From positions 75,502 through 139,501 of the forward strand of contig SUXE01000002.1 of the NCBI GenBank assembly GCA_015061115.1: DNA of 64,000 nucleotides. Direction: 5' to 3'. The notes beneath the pieces were generated by a model, which made no database searches, was not told the origin of the DNA, and saw only the letters and a program-made list of their open reading frames with translations. Made by a program: the position numbers and the translations under genes. The stretch comes from Bacteroidales bacterium (lineage in GTDB: Bacteria; Bacteroidota; Bacteroidia; Bacteroidales; Paludibacteraceae). Below, piece after piece: positions 44,456 to 52,629 of this stretch; the first letter of the stretch is position 1, and every line of letters begins with the position of its first letter.

Positions 44456-45553
44456 TTAATAACCGCACTGATTTTCCAACATATCTATATAAATATGCAA
44501 CAGATTCTTTTCTTTTTTATCTCTTAGATGCAACAATTTACTATATATAGGTTCTATCTCATTTGAAAAAGAATTAACCCCAAACCTATAACGTACATAA
44601 TTTTTTTCTTTTTCAAAAAAATCCTTTGATTGCATATCATTACAATACAACAAAAACATAGCCAACAGAACTTTATATGTATAATCGTAAGAAAGTAAAT
44701 CTTTTTGTCTAACTCGTTCAGCATAGCGATTCATCAACATTTCAAAAAGATAAAAATCAGAATTATACAGAAGACTTTTTAATGATTCGTTCTCCATAAC
44801 ATCATAAATAATATCATCAAATGCAAAAGCTCCTCCAATCACGGTAACCCTAGAACTATCTTCATTCTCATATAATTCAAGACAAAATGGATCAGAAAAT
44901 GGAGATGTAAGAAAATCAAACCTTTCATAATTAACATCAAACACTTCATTCATCCAAATACGCATATCCTCTATACATGGAACTATATTAGTCATATAGT
45001 CATAATAAACATTATAATTTTCCCGAAAAAAATCATTGTAATGTATGATTTCAGCAAAGCCACTTAAAGCAGACATTTGTTTAGCCATATTAAATGAATC
45101 AAAAGACAATAAACCATACTTATCTTGTTGACTATAGCAAAAGTTTTCTCCTGACCATTTATAGAAAAAAAGAACCTTATAAACAGAATCCCTATAAATC
45201 GGTGAACCATCAAGTAATCCTGTGTTTTTTATATATGATATTATACTATCATAATTTGAATATAAAATTTTTCTAGTCAATTTAAACAACTCATTATGAT
45301 ATTCATCATATGAATAAAATGGTATTGAATCATTCTCAGGAATATATCGGTGACTATCATATTTTGAATTTTCATCTATCATGTCAAAATATTGAGCTAT
45401 TGAATAGATCGCATTACAATGTGATATTTCTATTTCTGTATTTCCTTCTCTTAAACAACATACTATTTGTGAATGTTGTTTTTGGGCAACAGAAAACTCG
45501 CCTACAAATAATGCAATAAAAATAACTATTAATTTATTTTTCATCTTTCCCAT
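44456..45553 (-). CDS. Large secreted protein, putative immunity
   Basis: At 365 residues this is unusually long for an immunity protein. A signal peptide (MKNKLIVIFIALFVGEFSVA; the better start is the Met at 45544) is followed by a soluble, aromatic and acidic domain. It lies 8 bases behind the core-less toxin-like gene at 45561-46229, which makes the pairing likely. I do not recognise the domain. It could also be an enzyme or a fused double immunity protein. Confidence 0.6.
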   Translation of the reverse strand: MGKMKNKLIVIFIALFVGEFSVAQKQHSQIVCCLREGNTEIEISHCNAIYSIAQYFDMIDENSKYDSHRYIPENDSIPFYSYDEYHNELFKLTRKILYSNYDSIISYIKNTGLLDGSPIYRDSVYKVLFFYKWSGENFCYSQQDKYGLLSFDSFNMAKQMSALSGFAEIIHYNDFFRENYNVYYDYMTNIVPCIEDMRIWMNEVFDVNYERFDFLTSPFSDPFCLELYENEDSSRVTVIGGAFAFDDIIYDVMENESLKSLLYNSDFYLFEMLMNRYAERVRQKDLLSYDYTYKVLLAMFLLYCNDMQSKDFFEKEKNYVRYRFGVNSFSNEIEPIYSKLLHLRDKKEKNLLHIYIDMLENQCGY

Positions 45554-45560
45554 CTATTGT

Positions 45561-46229
45561 TTATCTTATACTATTTGGCACGACTCTATTGCGATTTGGA
45601 TTGAAGTAATCAACAAAATGATATCCATCGCGAATTTTATCTTGATAACCACAAGACGCAGCCCTACATGCATCCTTAAATCCTTTCAATGTGTAATTCT
45701 GCGTCGCCAACGTTATAGTTCCATTATGATTGTTCTTATAAACAAATTGACATCTTCCTCCTTGAATTCCCGTATATCTAGTGGCATGATGGTATCCTTT
45801 TTCTTTTTCGCCCCATAATGCAACACCTCCTGGCCTAATTTTGAAAAAAGCATATTCCGCATCGTTAACTTTAGTAAATTCATCCTCAATAACAATGTTT
45901 GCTTCGTGACCATTTAATATTTCCATCTGTCCACCGAGAAGAGAAAGTCCAAAACAATTTGATCTAGCATCATCCGCAATAGAAGCGCCCTGCTCTACAG
46001 ATCTAATTGGTGCCATTACTAAAAATTCACGACCAGAAATTCTACCTCCTTTACCATCACTCCTACTGTCCGTTCGTGCTATTCCGACTTGATACATGAC
46101 GCCATTATAAGTACAAGTAGGAGGAAGATTCATATTTACACCATCATCATTAACATTTGAAATTCCAGTTCGATATGACGGTTTCATATCTGCAGAGATA
46201 GTCGGATCATTAGGAAGTGGTGGGGGCAA
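45561..46229 (-). CDS. Core-less toxin tip, possible Cys/His hydrolase
   Basis: This 222-residue frame has no Rhs core; its upstream end runs directly into the GGGCAAGGGCG repeat block. It has a conserved-looking Cys segment ARSNCFGLSLLGGQ (about 86-99). A later GGVALWGEKEKGYHHATRYTG part recalls the Cys and His motifs of NlpC/P60- or CHAP-like amidases. That similarity is only at motif level. The first residues (MPPPLPNDPTIS) come partly from the repeat junction, so the natural N terminus is missing. Confidence 0.55.
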   Translation of the reverse strand: MPPPLPNDPTISADMKPSYRTGISNVNDDGVNMNLPPTCTYNGVMYQVGIARTDSRSDGKGGRISGREFLVMAPIRSVEQGASIADDARSNCFGLSLLGGQMEILNGHEANIVIEDEFTKVNDAEYAFFKIRPGGVALWGEKEKGYHHATRYTGIQGGRCQFVYKNNHNGTITLATQNYTLKGFKDACRAASCGYQDKIRDGYHFVDYFNPNRNRVVPNSIR

Positions 46230-46332
46230 GGGCGTTCCTCCCTTTGCAATTCCTCATCTCATGATTCCAACCTCTGTCTTATTCAGAATATTTATAAAGA
46301 TCGCTTTTTGATGACTACAAAGATAAGTCACT
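46230..46332. repeat. Short inter-unit spacer
   Basis: It contains a degenerate hairpin block (GGGCAAGGGCGTTCCTCCCTT), a short CTCATGATTCCAACCTCTG block and a diverged repeat B end that still keeps CAAAGATA at 46318-46325. Confidence 0.7.
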
Positions 46333-46974
46333 TCACCATTCTTTTATTTTTGCAACTCTGCCTGAATATGATTCAAATGTTTTTCTAAAATCAATGAAAT
46401 TATATCTAATCATCAGTTTTTCAACATCATTTTTATCCTTAAAAAATGAATCGTCATAATAGAACTCGCTATCTTCCTTTAGTATATAGACTAAAGTATT
46501 CAAAGGTGGTTTATTATCACAACACGAATTACAAGTCACAAAATCAGCCATTATTGGCGTTGCATATATACATATATTCTCTGTTTTTCCATTAGCAAGT
46601 TTTACCTTCATATTCATTATTTTTCTTTTGTATTTTAGAATAACAGACAAAAATTCATTCTGTCTTTTCACATAGGACTCCATATACCCGCCCTCCCATG
46701 TGCGACCAGAATAAAAAATTTTATCGTTTGCACAAAATGAATATAAAATAGAATCTTCCATTGCTAAATATAATGGAGACATATAAACGACTCTGTCACT
46801 TAAACTGTCAGAATCTATAATCCAATGATAATTCTTTATTCCACAATGTTTGTCTATATCAGAAGAAAATGTTATTACAACATATTTCCCTAATTTCGAA
46901 GATTCAGAAGATACTGAAATAAATAGCATACACAAAAAACAAAATAACAATAAAAGTCTTTTCATTTTAATCAT
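46333..46974 (-). CDS. Secreted putative immunity protein, orphan
   Basis: This 213-residue protein has a signal peptide (about 1-23, ending SVSSES) and a CNSCC cluster near residue 148. Its ATG overlaps the TGA of a 12-codon toxin stub (DDILEKALDKYK). The rest of the toxin has been replaced by repeat sequence. Family not recognised. Confidence 0.65.
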   Translation of the reverse strand: MIKMKRLLLLFCFLCMLFISVSSESSKLGKYVVITFSSDIDKHCGIKNYHWIIDSDSLSDRVVYMSPLYLAMEDSILYSFCANDKIFYSGRTWEGGYMESYVKRQNEFLSVILKYKRKIMNMKVKLANGKTENICIYATPIMADFVTCNSCCDNKPPLNTLVYILKEDSEFYYDDSFFKDKNDVEKLMIRYNFIDFRKTFESYSGRVAKIKEW

Positions 46975-47010
46975 TTATATTTATCTAAAGCTTTTTCCAA
47001 AATATCATCA
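46971..47010 (-). pseudogene. Toxin stub before the orphan immunity gene
   Basis: Only the last dozen codons of a former tip are left (DDILEKALDKYK, stop overlapping the next ATG). Upstream is the spacer hairpin CTCGCCTTTCGACTTGGGG. Such stubs show that the immunity gene was once part of a toxin pair. Confidence 0.55.
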
Positions 47011-47153
47011 CTCGCCTTTCGACTTGGGGCAAGAGCGTTCCGCCCTTTGCAATTCCTCATATCATAATACCAACTTCTGTATTATTAATAGTCTTAAAAG
47101 ACCGCTTTTGTTGTCTACAAAGATATATGCCTTTTCATTCCATAGCCGATAAT
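47011..47153. repeat. Short inter-unit spacer
   Basis: It holds a degenerate hairpin block (GCAAGAGCGTTCCGCCCTT) and a diverged repeat B with CAAAGATA at 47118-47125. Confidence 0.7.
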
Positions 47154-47591
47154 TCATTCTAAATAATCACACAATAACGTAATGACTATGTGCTTTTTTG
47201 CATATTTCTCCGCCTTAGAACCTTTTTCTACAACCATTAGGACATCAAGAGGAATAAAATTGGTGCCAAGACAAGTTACAGAAGAAGGGATCTCAATCGT
47301 TTTTAACGAAGTACAACCTTCAAACGCCCTATCCAAAATAGATATGCATCCATCAGGAATAACAATGTTTTCTATATTATGACATTTATAAAAGGATTGT
47401 ATTCCTATACTTTTCAGAGAATTTGAGAAAACCACTGTTTTTATATCATTACGTTCCTGAAAAGCACAACTGGCTACTTCTTGTATACATGATATATTTA
47501 GTGTTGAATCTATAACATTTTGGGAGTTGGCACTTATACCAACTCCACAAAATATTAACAAGAACAATATATTTTGAATTATTTCTTTCAT
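47154..47591 (-). CDS. Secreted BspA-like leucine-rich-repeat protein
   Basis: This 145-residue protein has a signal peptide (about 1-23) and three or four LRR_5/BspA-type repeats: IKTVVFSNSLKSIGIQSFYK, IENIVIPDGCISILDRAFEG and LKTIEIPSSVTCLG. LRR_5 proteins are common in Bacteroidota surface proteins; a short one standing alone in a toxin array is probably an immunity protein. No toxin is left next to it. Confidence 0.7.
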   Translation of the reverse strand: MKEIIQNILFLLIFCGVGISANSQNVIDSTLNISCIQEVASCAFQERNDIKTVVFSNSLKSIGIQSFYKCHNIENIVIPDGCISILDRAFEGCTSLKTIEIPSSVTCLGTNFIPLDVLMVVEKGSKAEKYAKKHIVITLLCDYLE

Positions 47592-47606
47592 TTTGTTTGC
47601 TCTTCT

Positions 47607-48218
47607 TCATTTTCTTTTCCGCCCATGCTTATGCACTCGCATATATGGGTAACAACATTTTCCAACGACATAACCTATGGCTCTTTCTGACGATGGTTTG
47701 AGTAATGGATATTTTTGATAATCAAAAGAGCATTCTCTACATCCTTCATACAAATCATATAGGCTGAATGATAACCATACGTCATCTATCATAATATCAA
47801 GATCCATCTTTTTTAATTCTTTTTCTAATCTTATTTTTTTTGCATAATTGATAAATACATCTTTTTTGATATCCGTGCATAAACTCATTATGTCATTCAT
47901 CAAGAATCCTCTAATTCGATAAATCGTTTTTGCCGAATTTATAGCTATTATATAGTCTGATAATATACTATCAGATGTAGAAACTCGCACATAATAAAAT
48001 TGAAAATGTCCACAAAAACTTTCATCGTATTTGCCTTCTTTATATGCATTCACATCTGATATAGAAATAATATTTACATCTTCTCTTTTATAATTCTGAC
48101 TCATTTCAAATTGTATGGTTTCCTTTACTTTCTCTGCACAATAATCCACATATCTTTGTCCAATAGTCTCCGTAAAGAAAAACAAAAACATAAACAATAA
48201 ATAAATATTTTTTTTCAT
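47607..48218 (-). CDS. Secreted immunity protein, family I1, second copy
   Basis: This 203-residue protein has a signal peptide (about 1-20, TETIGQ). It shares GFLMNDIMSLCTDIK and ECSFDYQKYPLLKP with 32774-33364, while the N-terminal halves differ. The last dozen residues (HKHGRKRK) come from the spacer hairpin sequence, so its natural C terminus has been altered by the repeat junction. Its ATG overlaps the TGA of a toxin stub. Confidence 0.7.
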   Translation of the reverse strand: MKKNIYLLFMFLFFFTETIGQRYVDYCAEKVKETIQFEMSQNYKREDVNIISISDVNAYKEGKYDESFCGHFQFYYVRVSTSDSILSDYIIAINSAKTIYRIRGFLMNDIMSLCTDIKKDVFINYAKKIRLEKELKKMDLDIMIDDVWLSFSLYDLYEGCRECSFDYQKYPLLKPSSERAIGYVVGKCCYPYMRVHKHGRKRK

Positions 48219-48292
48219 GGTTGATTTGGATTATATGAATTACTAAGTTTTGATGTGATCCTTTGCAAAGTCGCATAACATATATATTCTAT
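48215..48292 (-). pseudogene. Toxin stub before family I1 immunity gene
   Basis: A short frame reads YATLQRITSKLSNSYNPNQP and ends with a TGA overlapping the immunity ATG. Upstream it meets the stop end of the truncated immunity gene at 48293. Only the toxin tail survives. Confidence 0.5.
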
Positions 48293-48680
48293 TTACGGAT
48301 ACAAAGTCTTTAATTTTTGGTAGCTTAAAATACCTTTTACCCAAAGTGGCCAAAAGCCAAATCTGAATATCTGACTTTTCCGATTTGAATTCGTCATAAA
48401 TGTACATAAAGAATAAAAAGAAAGAGATGTTGTGCTATCATAACTATCATTTTGAATTTTCATAATAGAATCCTTAGAATTAACAAACACATCACAGATA
48501 TAACTATAGATAACAGGAACAGAAATCTCTTGCTTTTTATTATAAATCTGGAATTTTTCTTTTTTCTTTTGCGATACGACAATTCCATTATTGGAAGAAT
48601 CAAATTTTGTCTCATAAATAGAATCCTTTTTTATATCAATCACACTAACATGATATGAGGTGAGTTCAGCATAATCATGC
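48293..48680 (-). pseudogene. 5'-truncated immunity gene, family I3
   Basis: The 116-codon frame (48293-48643; MIDIKKDSIYETKFDSSNNG to KLKTLYP) is highly similar to the C-terminal half of the intact gene at 62466-63107. The signal peptide and first 90 or so residues are missing, cut by repeat sequence at about 48680. Without a signal it would stay in the cytoplasm, so it is unlikely to work. Confidence 0.8.
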
Positions 48681-48709
48681 AGCCCTTTGCAATTCCTCGT
48701 TTCCTGAAC

Positions 48710-49213
48710 TCAGGCATCTGGATTTTCATTTATAAACCAAATACTTCTCCTATCTCCACGAAAAACAACTTTAATATTATGTTTTCTTAGAATAGAAACG
48801 ATTTCCTTGGTTTCATAAATATTTTTGCATTGAAAAAATAAATATTTGTTTTTTACAAACGCAAAAGGATAATGTCTTTTTACTTTTATATAAAGATTTT
48901 CCGTAGTTTTACCACATTCACATACGACAAAATTCATGTCATTATATTTGTATCTATAATGTCTAAAAAAAGGACGAAGACAATAAAACATGTCTATATG
49001 ATCTTTTTCAAAACTTAAGTTTTTAACACAAAATAACAACATCAAATATAAGGAAACAATGCTCACAAAAAAAATTTTAGCAAATAGGAAATATTCACCA
49101 TCACATGCAGCCTTCTTATAAAAGAATATTGGGAAACCAAATGTTAATGCTATTGCATATAAAGTCATTTCATTGGAACATTTGAAACATGTTTGATTTT
49201 TGTTATTCTCCAT
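48710..49213 (-). CDS. Membrane immunity protein, family I4, copy 1
   Basis: From the ATG at 49213 (MENNKNQTCFKCSNEM; the frame itself goes to 49219) this 167-residue protein has two hydrophobic segments (about 15-32 and 44-64). A soluble part follows with DMFYCLRPFFRHYRYKYNDM and FRGDRRSIWFINENPDA. It is closely similar to 54465-54968. Both follow the same toxin family, so it is the cognate immunity protein of that hydrophobic toxin. Confidence 0.75.
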   Translation of the reverse strand: MENNKNQTCFKCSNEMTLYAIALTFGFPIFFYKKAACDGEYFLFAKIFFVSIVSLYLMLLFCVKNLSFEKDHIDMFYCLRPFFRHYRYKYNDMNFVVCECGKTTENLYIKVKRHYPFAFVKNKYLFFQCKNIYETKEIVSILRKHNIKVVFRGDRRSIWFINENPDA

Positions 49214-49215
49214 TG

Positions 49216-49560
49216 TCAAGGAATTAAAGAATTAATAATACTTGCTAAATCAACCACTAAGTCAAATACACCTACTGTTTTATCTACATCCATAGGCTGT
49301 TTCTGCTCCGATTTAGCGAGTTTATCTAAAGATCCTGCATTAGGATCTTTTTTCAAAATATTCTTGACATCAAAAATCGCACCAACAGCACTAACAATAA
49401 TTTTGGCACCTTTAATAAATTCTTTTCATGATTCTGATGAAGCTAAACTTGTTAACCAAGATTCACCATTCCGGTCTGTCGTCATATCATCTCCTGAATT
49501 TACAAGTCCACAACCAATAGCCAAAAATTCATACCATGCCGTTGATTCAAATGCAGCAAT
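49216..49560 (-). pseudogene. Toxin tip remnant, homologous to the 55-kb tip
   Basis: Without Rhs core, the remnant reads FLAIGCGLVNSGDDMTTDRN, then GESWLTSLASSES, a TGA (near 49427), KEFIKGAKIIVSAVGAIFDV and the ending LASIINSLIP. It matches the last 110 or so residues of the toxin at 54971-56389. The left end joins the immunity gene with a 2-base gap; the right end joins repeat A at AACTGGTTCGCC. Confidence 0.8.
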
Positions 49561-49804
49561 AACTGGTTCGCCACTTTTATAGAGACGTTCCAGTAATGGA
49601 TTCTAAAATCGGAACACTGTCAAAAGATCGCTTGTCGTATTTTTTGTATCGACGGTGTAAATTTAATGATTTTAAATAATTTACATCTCTTCAATTCTTT
49701 CTTTTCTCGCTCGCCTTTCGGCTCGCTCGAAGGGGATGGGGGCAAGGGCGTTCCGCCCTTTGCAATTCCTCAACTATCCAACAAATGAATTGAAACTAAG
49801 AAAC
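49561..49804. repeat. Inter-unit spacer: repeat A without first block
   Basis: Repeat A starts at AACTGGTTCGCCACTTTTAT, lacking CCCCCTAGCCCCCT, and ends with AAGGGCG-TTC-CGCCCTT (about 49744-49760). About 40 unique bases follow. Confidence 0.8.
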
Positions 49805-50341
49805 TTAGTATATTTTCCGACATCCATGTTCTAGATACTCATACCAAAAAGTACACCTTTTCTTTCTTTTTTTTCGATTATACTTAGTTTTATAACACTC
49901 AGGAAATAGATCTTTTTTATAATCTAACCGAACTTCCGGGAACACCTGATAAAGAGTGTCTGTAAAACATAAAAGTCTACTTGAATCTTCAAAAGTTGTA
50001 CCTTCTGTATAATTATCCAACCGATTATAAATCAAGGTGTCTTTTTTTAATATATATATCTTTCTGCAAGATGAATATTCAAAACAAATATCTTTTCCAG
50101 ATACCTCTTCTTTGGTTATAAATAATGTATCTTTTCTAAAATAGAAATTGCCAGTTTGTGGAGCAAATTGCTCTACTTTTTCTACACACCAACTATCTTC
50201 TGGATAAATACATATTGTTTTATTCAAAACATTAAAAAGTCGCTTGTCCGAATAAACAATTACTGACTCTAAATATTGTCCATACAAAATTGAACTGTTT
50301 ACAAGGACACTCAAACATAAGATAAATCTACTATTCTCCAT
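49805..50341 (-). CDS. Secreted putative immunity protein
   Basis: The Met at 50341 (MENSRFILCLSVLVNSSILY) gives a clean signal peptide ending YGQ and overlaps the toxin stop by only 11 bases. The longer frame to 50371 lies fully in the toxin gene. The mature protein ends in a basic, aromatic tail. It is the cognate immunity candidate for the HELLH toxin; periplasmic location fits a periplasm-acting peptidase. Confidence 0.7.
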   Translation of the reverse strand: MENSRFILCLSVLVNSSILYGQYLESVIVYSDKRLFNVLNKTICIYPEDSWCVEKVEQFAPQTGNFYFRKDTLFITKEEVSGKDICFEYSSCRKIYILKKDTLIYNRLDNYTEGTTFEDSSRLLCFTDTLYQVFPEVRLDYKKDLFPECYKTKYNRKKRKKRCTFWYEYLEHGCRKIY

Positions 50342-51947
50342 AAGCAACACCACGAACATAAGTAACACCATTAACTCTAAATGCAGCTTTATTTTCTCTT
50401 GAAAGGTTCTTTAGATAAGTCGGATCAAGAGATTTCAAATCTTTATACGATCTACTATTCTCAGGAAGATTACTATATACCGATCGTACATAAGGAACAT
50501 GCGAACTAAATCCAGTACTTGCGCCAAGATGATCATTATCATTATATATATCAGAACCTCGCTCATATGCTTTTATTTCATCTTGTTGATCATAAAAAGG
50601 ATTTCCTTTTTCTCCTGTACTAAACTCACCTGTTTCAAATTGAAACGCATGTAATAACTCATGCGCTATTTTTTTCTTTTGTGCTATAGTAATATCAAAC
50701 GTACCATCCTGAAAATTAAATCTTGCTCCACTTCTATATTCACCGAGTGGATTTCCCAAATTTCCTTCGAAAATTCTATATTGTTGATCTGAGTTTTCCA
50801 ACACGTCAATCTCGTACAACACTTGATCATATAAATTTATTCTATCCTCCAACCTGTGGGCCTCTTTTTCCTGATGTCGAGTACGCTTTCCATTTTGGAC
50901 TCTTTCCTGGATTTTGTGCTGTACTTTTTCTAATGCACTCTGAGCACTTTTCTTTAATTCTTTTACATCAGTTTTATAATCATCAACTAAATTCTGACCT
51001 TCTGTAATTTCCCTTCCATCCGGATCCACCAACTTCACTGGATTTCCAGCACAATAATTGTACGGACTCATTCCAGCATACTTCTCCCACATAGGATCCA
51101 CACTCAACCACATTGCTCCCGTAGGATCCAAGTATCTTGCACCATAGTAGTACAAACCAGTTTCATTGTCAAGTTCCTTGGCATTGAATAGGTAGTTCGT
51201 TGAGAATGAATTGTTTCTTTCTTCCACAAACACTTCGCCATATGGGATATACTCCACATGCTGGGCGATGTTGCCATCTGCATCGGTCACGTAGGAAGTT
51301 GAGCCAAGATGGTCTGGATGATAGAAGAATACAAGATTCTCTGGTTCTTCTGAGTCCATAGTGGAATCTTTCTCCACTTTCTCCTTTTCTGGAGCAGAGT
51401 ATGTGAAGCCAAGTTCCTTGTATCTCGCTCCAATATTATCCTTCTGGAAATCAGAAATCTTCTTGCCTCCTGCCTGCTCCACTCTTCTTGGATCAGCTCC
51501 AAAACCATCTTCATTACCTAATTTAGAAGCTATTCTTTGCGAAGCTGCGTAAATGTGCTTTGTATAGGCACCTCCATTCGACACTACGAAATATGGACTG
51601 ACGTATGCAGTAAACTTAGTCACTGCATCGTTTCCGCCAACCTTCTTTCCATTGACATGAACCATTTCTGTCTCGCTTGTCAACTTCACTGTTCTTTCGC
51701 CAGCTGCATCATAGAAGTAGCATGACACGCTTCCGTTGTTGATATGATGACGAATCCGCTCGTGCTTACGCACTCGCGGAAGTGGGTGGGACAAGGGCGT
51801 TCCGCCCTTTGGAATCCTCGTATTTTGAAACAATCCATCTGTCATGCTATAATCTTGACATCTGCAAAGAGAATTATTTTCCAGTTTGGTATTGCCATTT
51901 TTCCCAAGGGTCGTAGACCCTTTATCTCCGACGATAGCCGATTCCAT
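50331..51947 (-). CDS. Displaced Rhs tip with HExxH metallopeptidase toxin (HELLH)
   Basis: The 538-codon frame starts in spacer sequence (MESAIVGDKG, probably not a natural start) and enters the core at NNGSVSCYFYDAAGERTVKL. It passes ADPRRVEQAGG and HPDHLGSTSYVTDADG and reaches VKLVDPDGR at 306-312. The tip has a coiled-coil-like part (about 320-385) and then IAHELLHAFQFETGE with HELLH at 429-433, a zinc-binding HExxH. Downstream Glu and His residues could supply the third ligand. The immunity gene overlaps its end. Confidence 0.8.
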   Translation of the reverse strand: MESAIVGDKGSTTLGKNGNTKLENNSLCRCQDYSMTDGLFQNTRIPKGGTPLSHPLPRVRKHERIRHHINNGSVSCYFYDAAGERTVKLTSETEMVHVNGKKVGGNDAVTKFTAYVSPYFVVSNGGAYTKHIYAASQRIASKLGNEDGFGADPRRVEQAGGKKISDFQKDNIGARYKELGFTYSAPEKEKVEKDSTMDSEEPENLVFFYHPDHLGSTSYVTDADGNIAQHVEYIPYGEVFVEERNNSFSTNYLFNAKELDNETGLYYYGARYLDPTGAMWLSVDPMWEKYAGMSPYNYCAGNPVKLVDPDGREITEGQNLVDDYKTDVKELKKSAQSALEKVQHKIQERVQNGKRTRHQEKEAHRLEDRINLYDQVLYEIDVLENSDQQYRIFEGNLGNPLGEYRSGARFNFQDGTFDITIAQKKKIAHELLHAFQFETGEFSTGEKGNPFYDQQDEIKAYERGSDIYNDNDHLGASTGFSSHVPYVRSVYSNLPENSRSYKDLKSLDPTYLKNLSRENKAAFRVNGVTYVRGVAYGE

Positions 51948-52092
51948 AATGGTTGAGGTCGAAGACCTAAATCATTATGGTGTCGGTTTATTCGATTTTG
52001 CGTCGGGAACATTGACTTTCTCGCTCGCCCTTGCGGGCTCGCTCGGAAAAAGCGACTATTAATTCCAGCTACAAGATACAAACATATGTATT
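51948..52092. repeat. Palindromic repeat D, copy 1
   Basis: With the adjoining 51900-51947 it contains AAGGGTCGTAGACCCTT, then GGTTGAGGTCGAAGACC, CATTATGGTGTCGGTTTATT, CGATTTTGCGTCGGGAACAT and the hairpin GCTCGCCCTTGCGGGCTCGC. A near copy lies at about 58815-58965. No gene is credible here. Confidence 0.8.
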
Positions 52093-52629
52093 TTATATCA
52101 AAAAGCCAGAAATTAGATTTTTATCAATAACAATCCATTTGTCACCCTCTTTCTTAAGAAAGAATTCATATTCATAACATCTTCCAATAACATATACTTG
52201 TATCATGCAATAAGAAATTGAATCTGAGCATTGATATATATCGCGTATTTTTATAAGAATTATAGATTTTTTATCCAAATCATAATCATCGCACATTTCA
52301 TTCCACTTTTTGGGTCTACTAGTTTTTCTATACTTTAACCTATATTTAGAATTTTGAACAGAGATAGTATCAATCTTATCGCAACCTAATCTGTCTCTTA
52401 TATATTCATTCTGTTTACTTAAATTTCCAAGAAAGCCACGATAATGAAATCTCACATAAGTAGGAGGAAACCACATATATATATTGCCAGTTATACTTGT
52501 AAAATCTGCAAATGTTTCATCCTTAAATAATTCTTGCTGAATGACAGGGATGATTGAATCATCTCTGCCATAGCTAGAAAAAATAATTAGATTACATAAA
52601 ATAAATGCCACTATTTTTTTTGACGCCAT
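52093..52629 (-). CDS. Secreted putative immunity protein
   Basis: This 178-residue protein has a signal peptide (about 1-22, FSSYGR). The mature part ends EFFLKKEGDKWIVIDKNLIS, an alternating-strand ending typical of small beta-cone immunity folds. It overlaps the HEYIH toxin gene by 19 bases and is its cognate immunity candidate. Confidence 0.7.
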   Translation of the reverse strand: MASKKIVAFILCNLIIFSSYGRDDSIIPVIQQELFKDETFADFTSITGNIYMWFPPTYVRFHYRGFLGNLSKQNEYIRDRLGCDKIDTISVQNSKYRLKYRKTSRPKKWNEMCDDYDLDKKSIILIKIRDIYQCSDSISYCMIQVYVIGRCYEYEFFLKKEGDKWIVIDKNLISGFLI

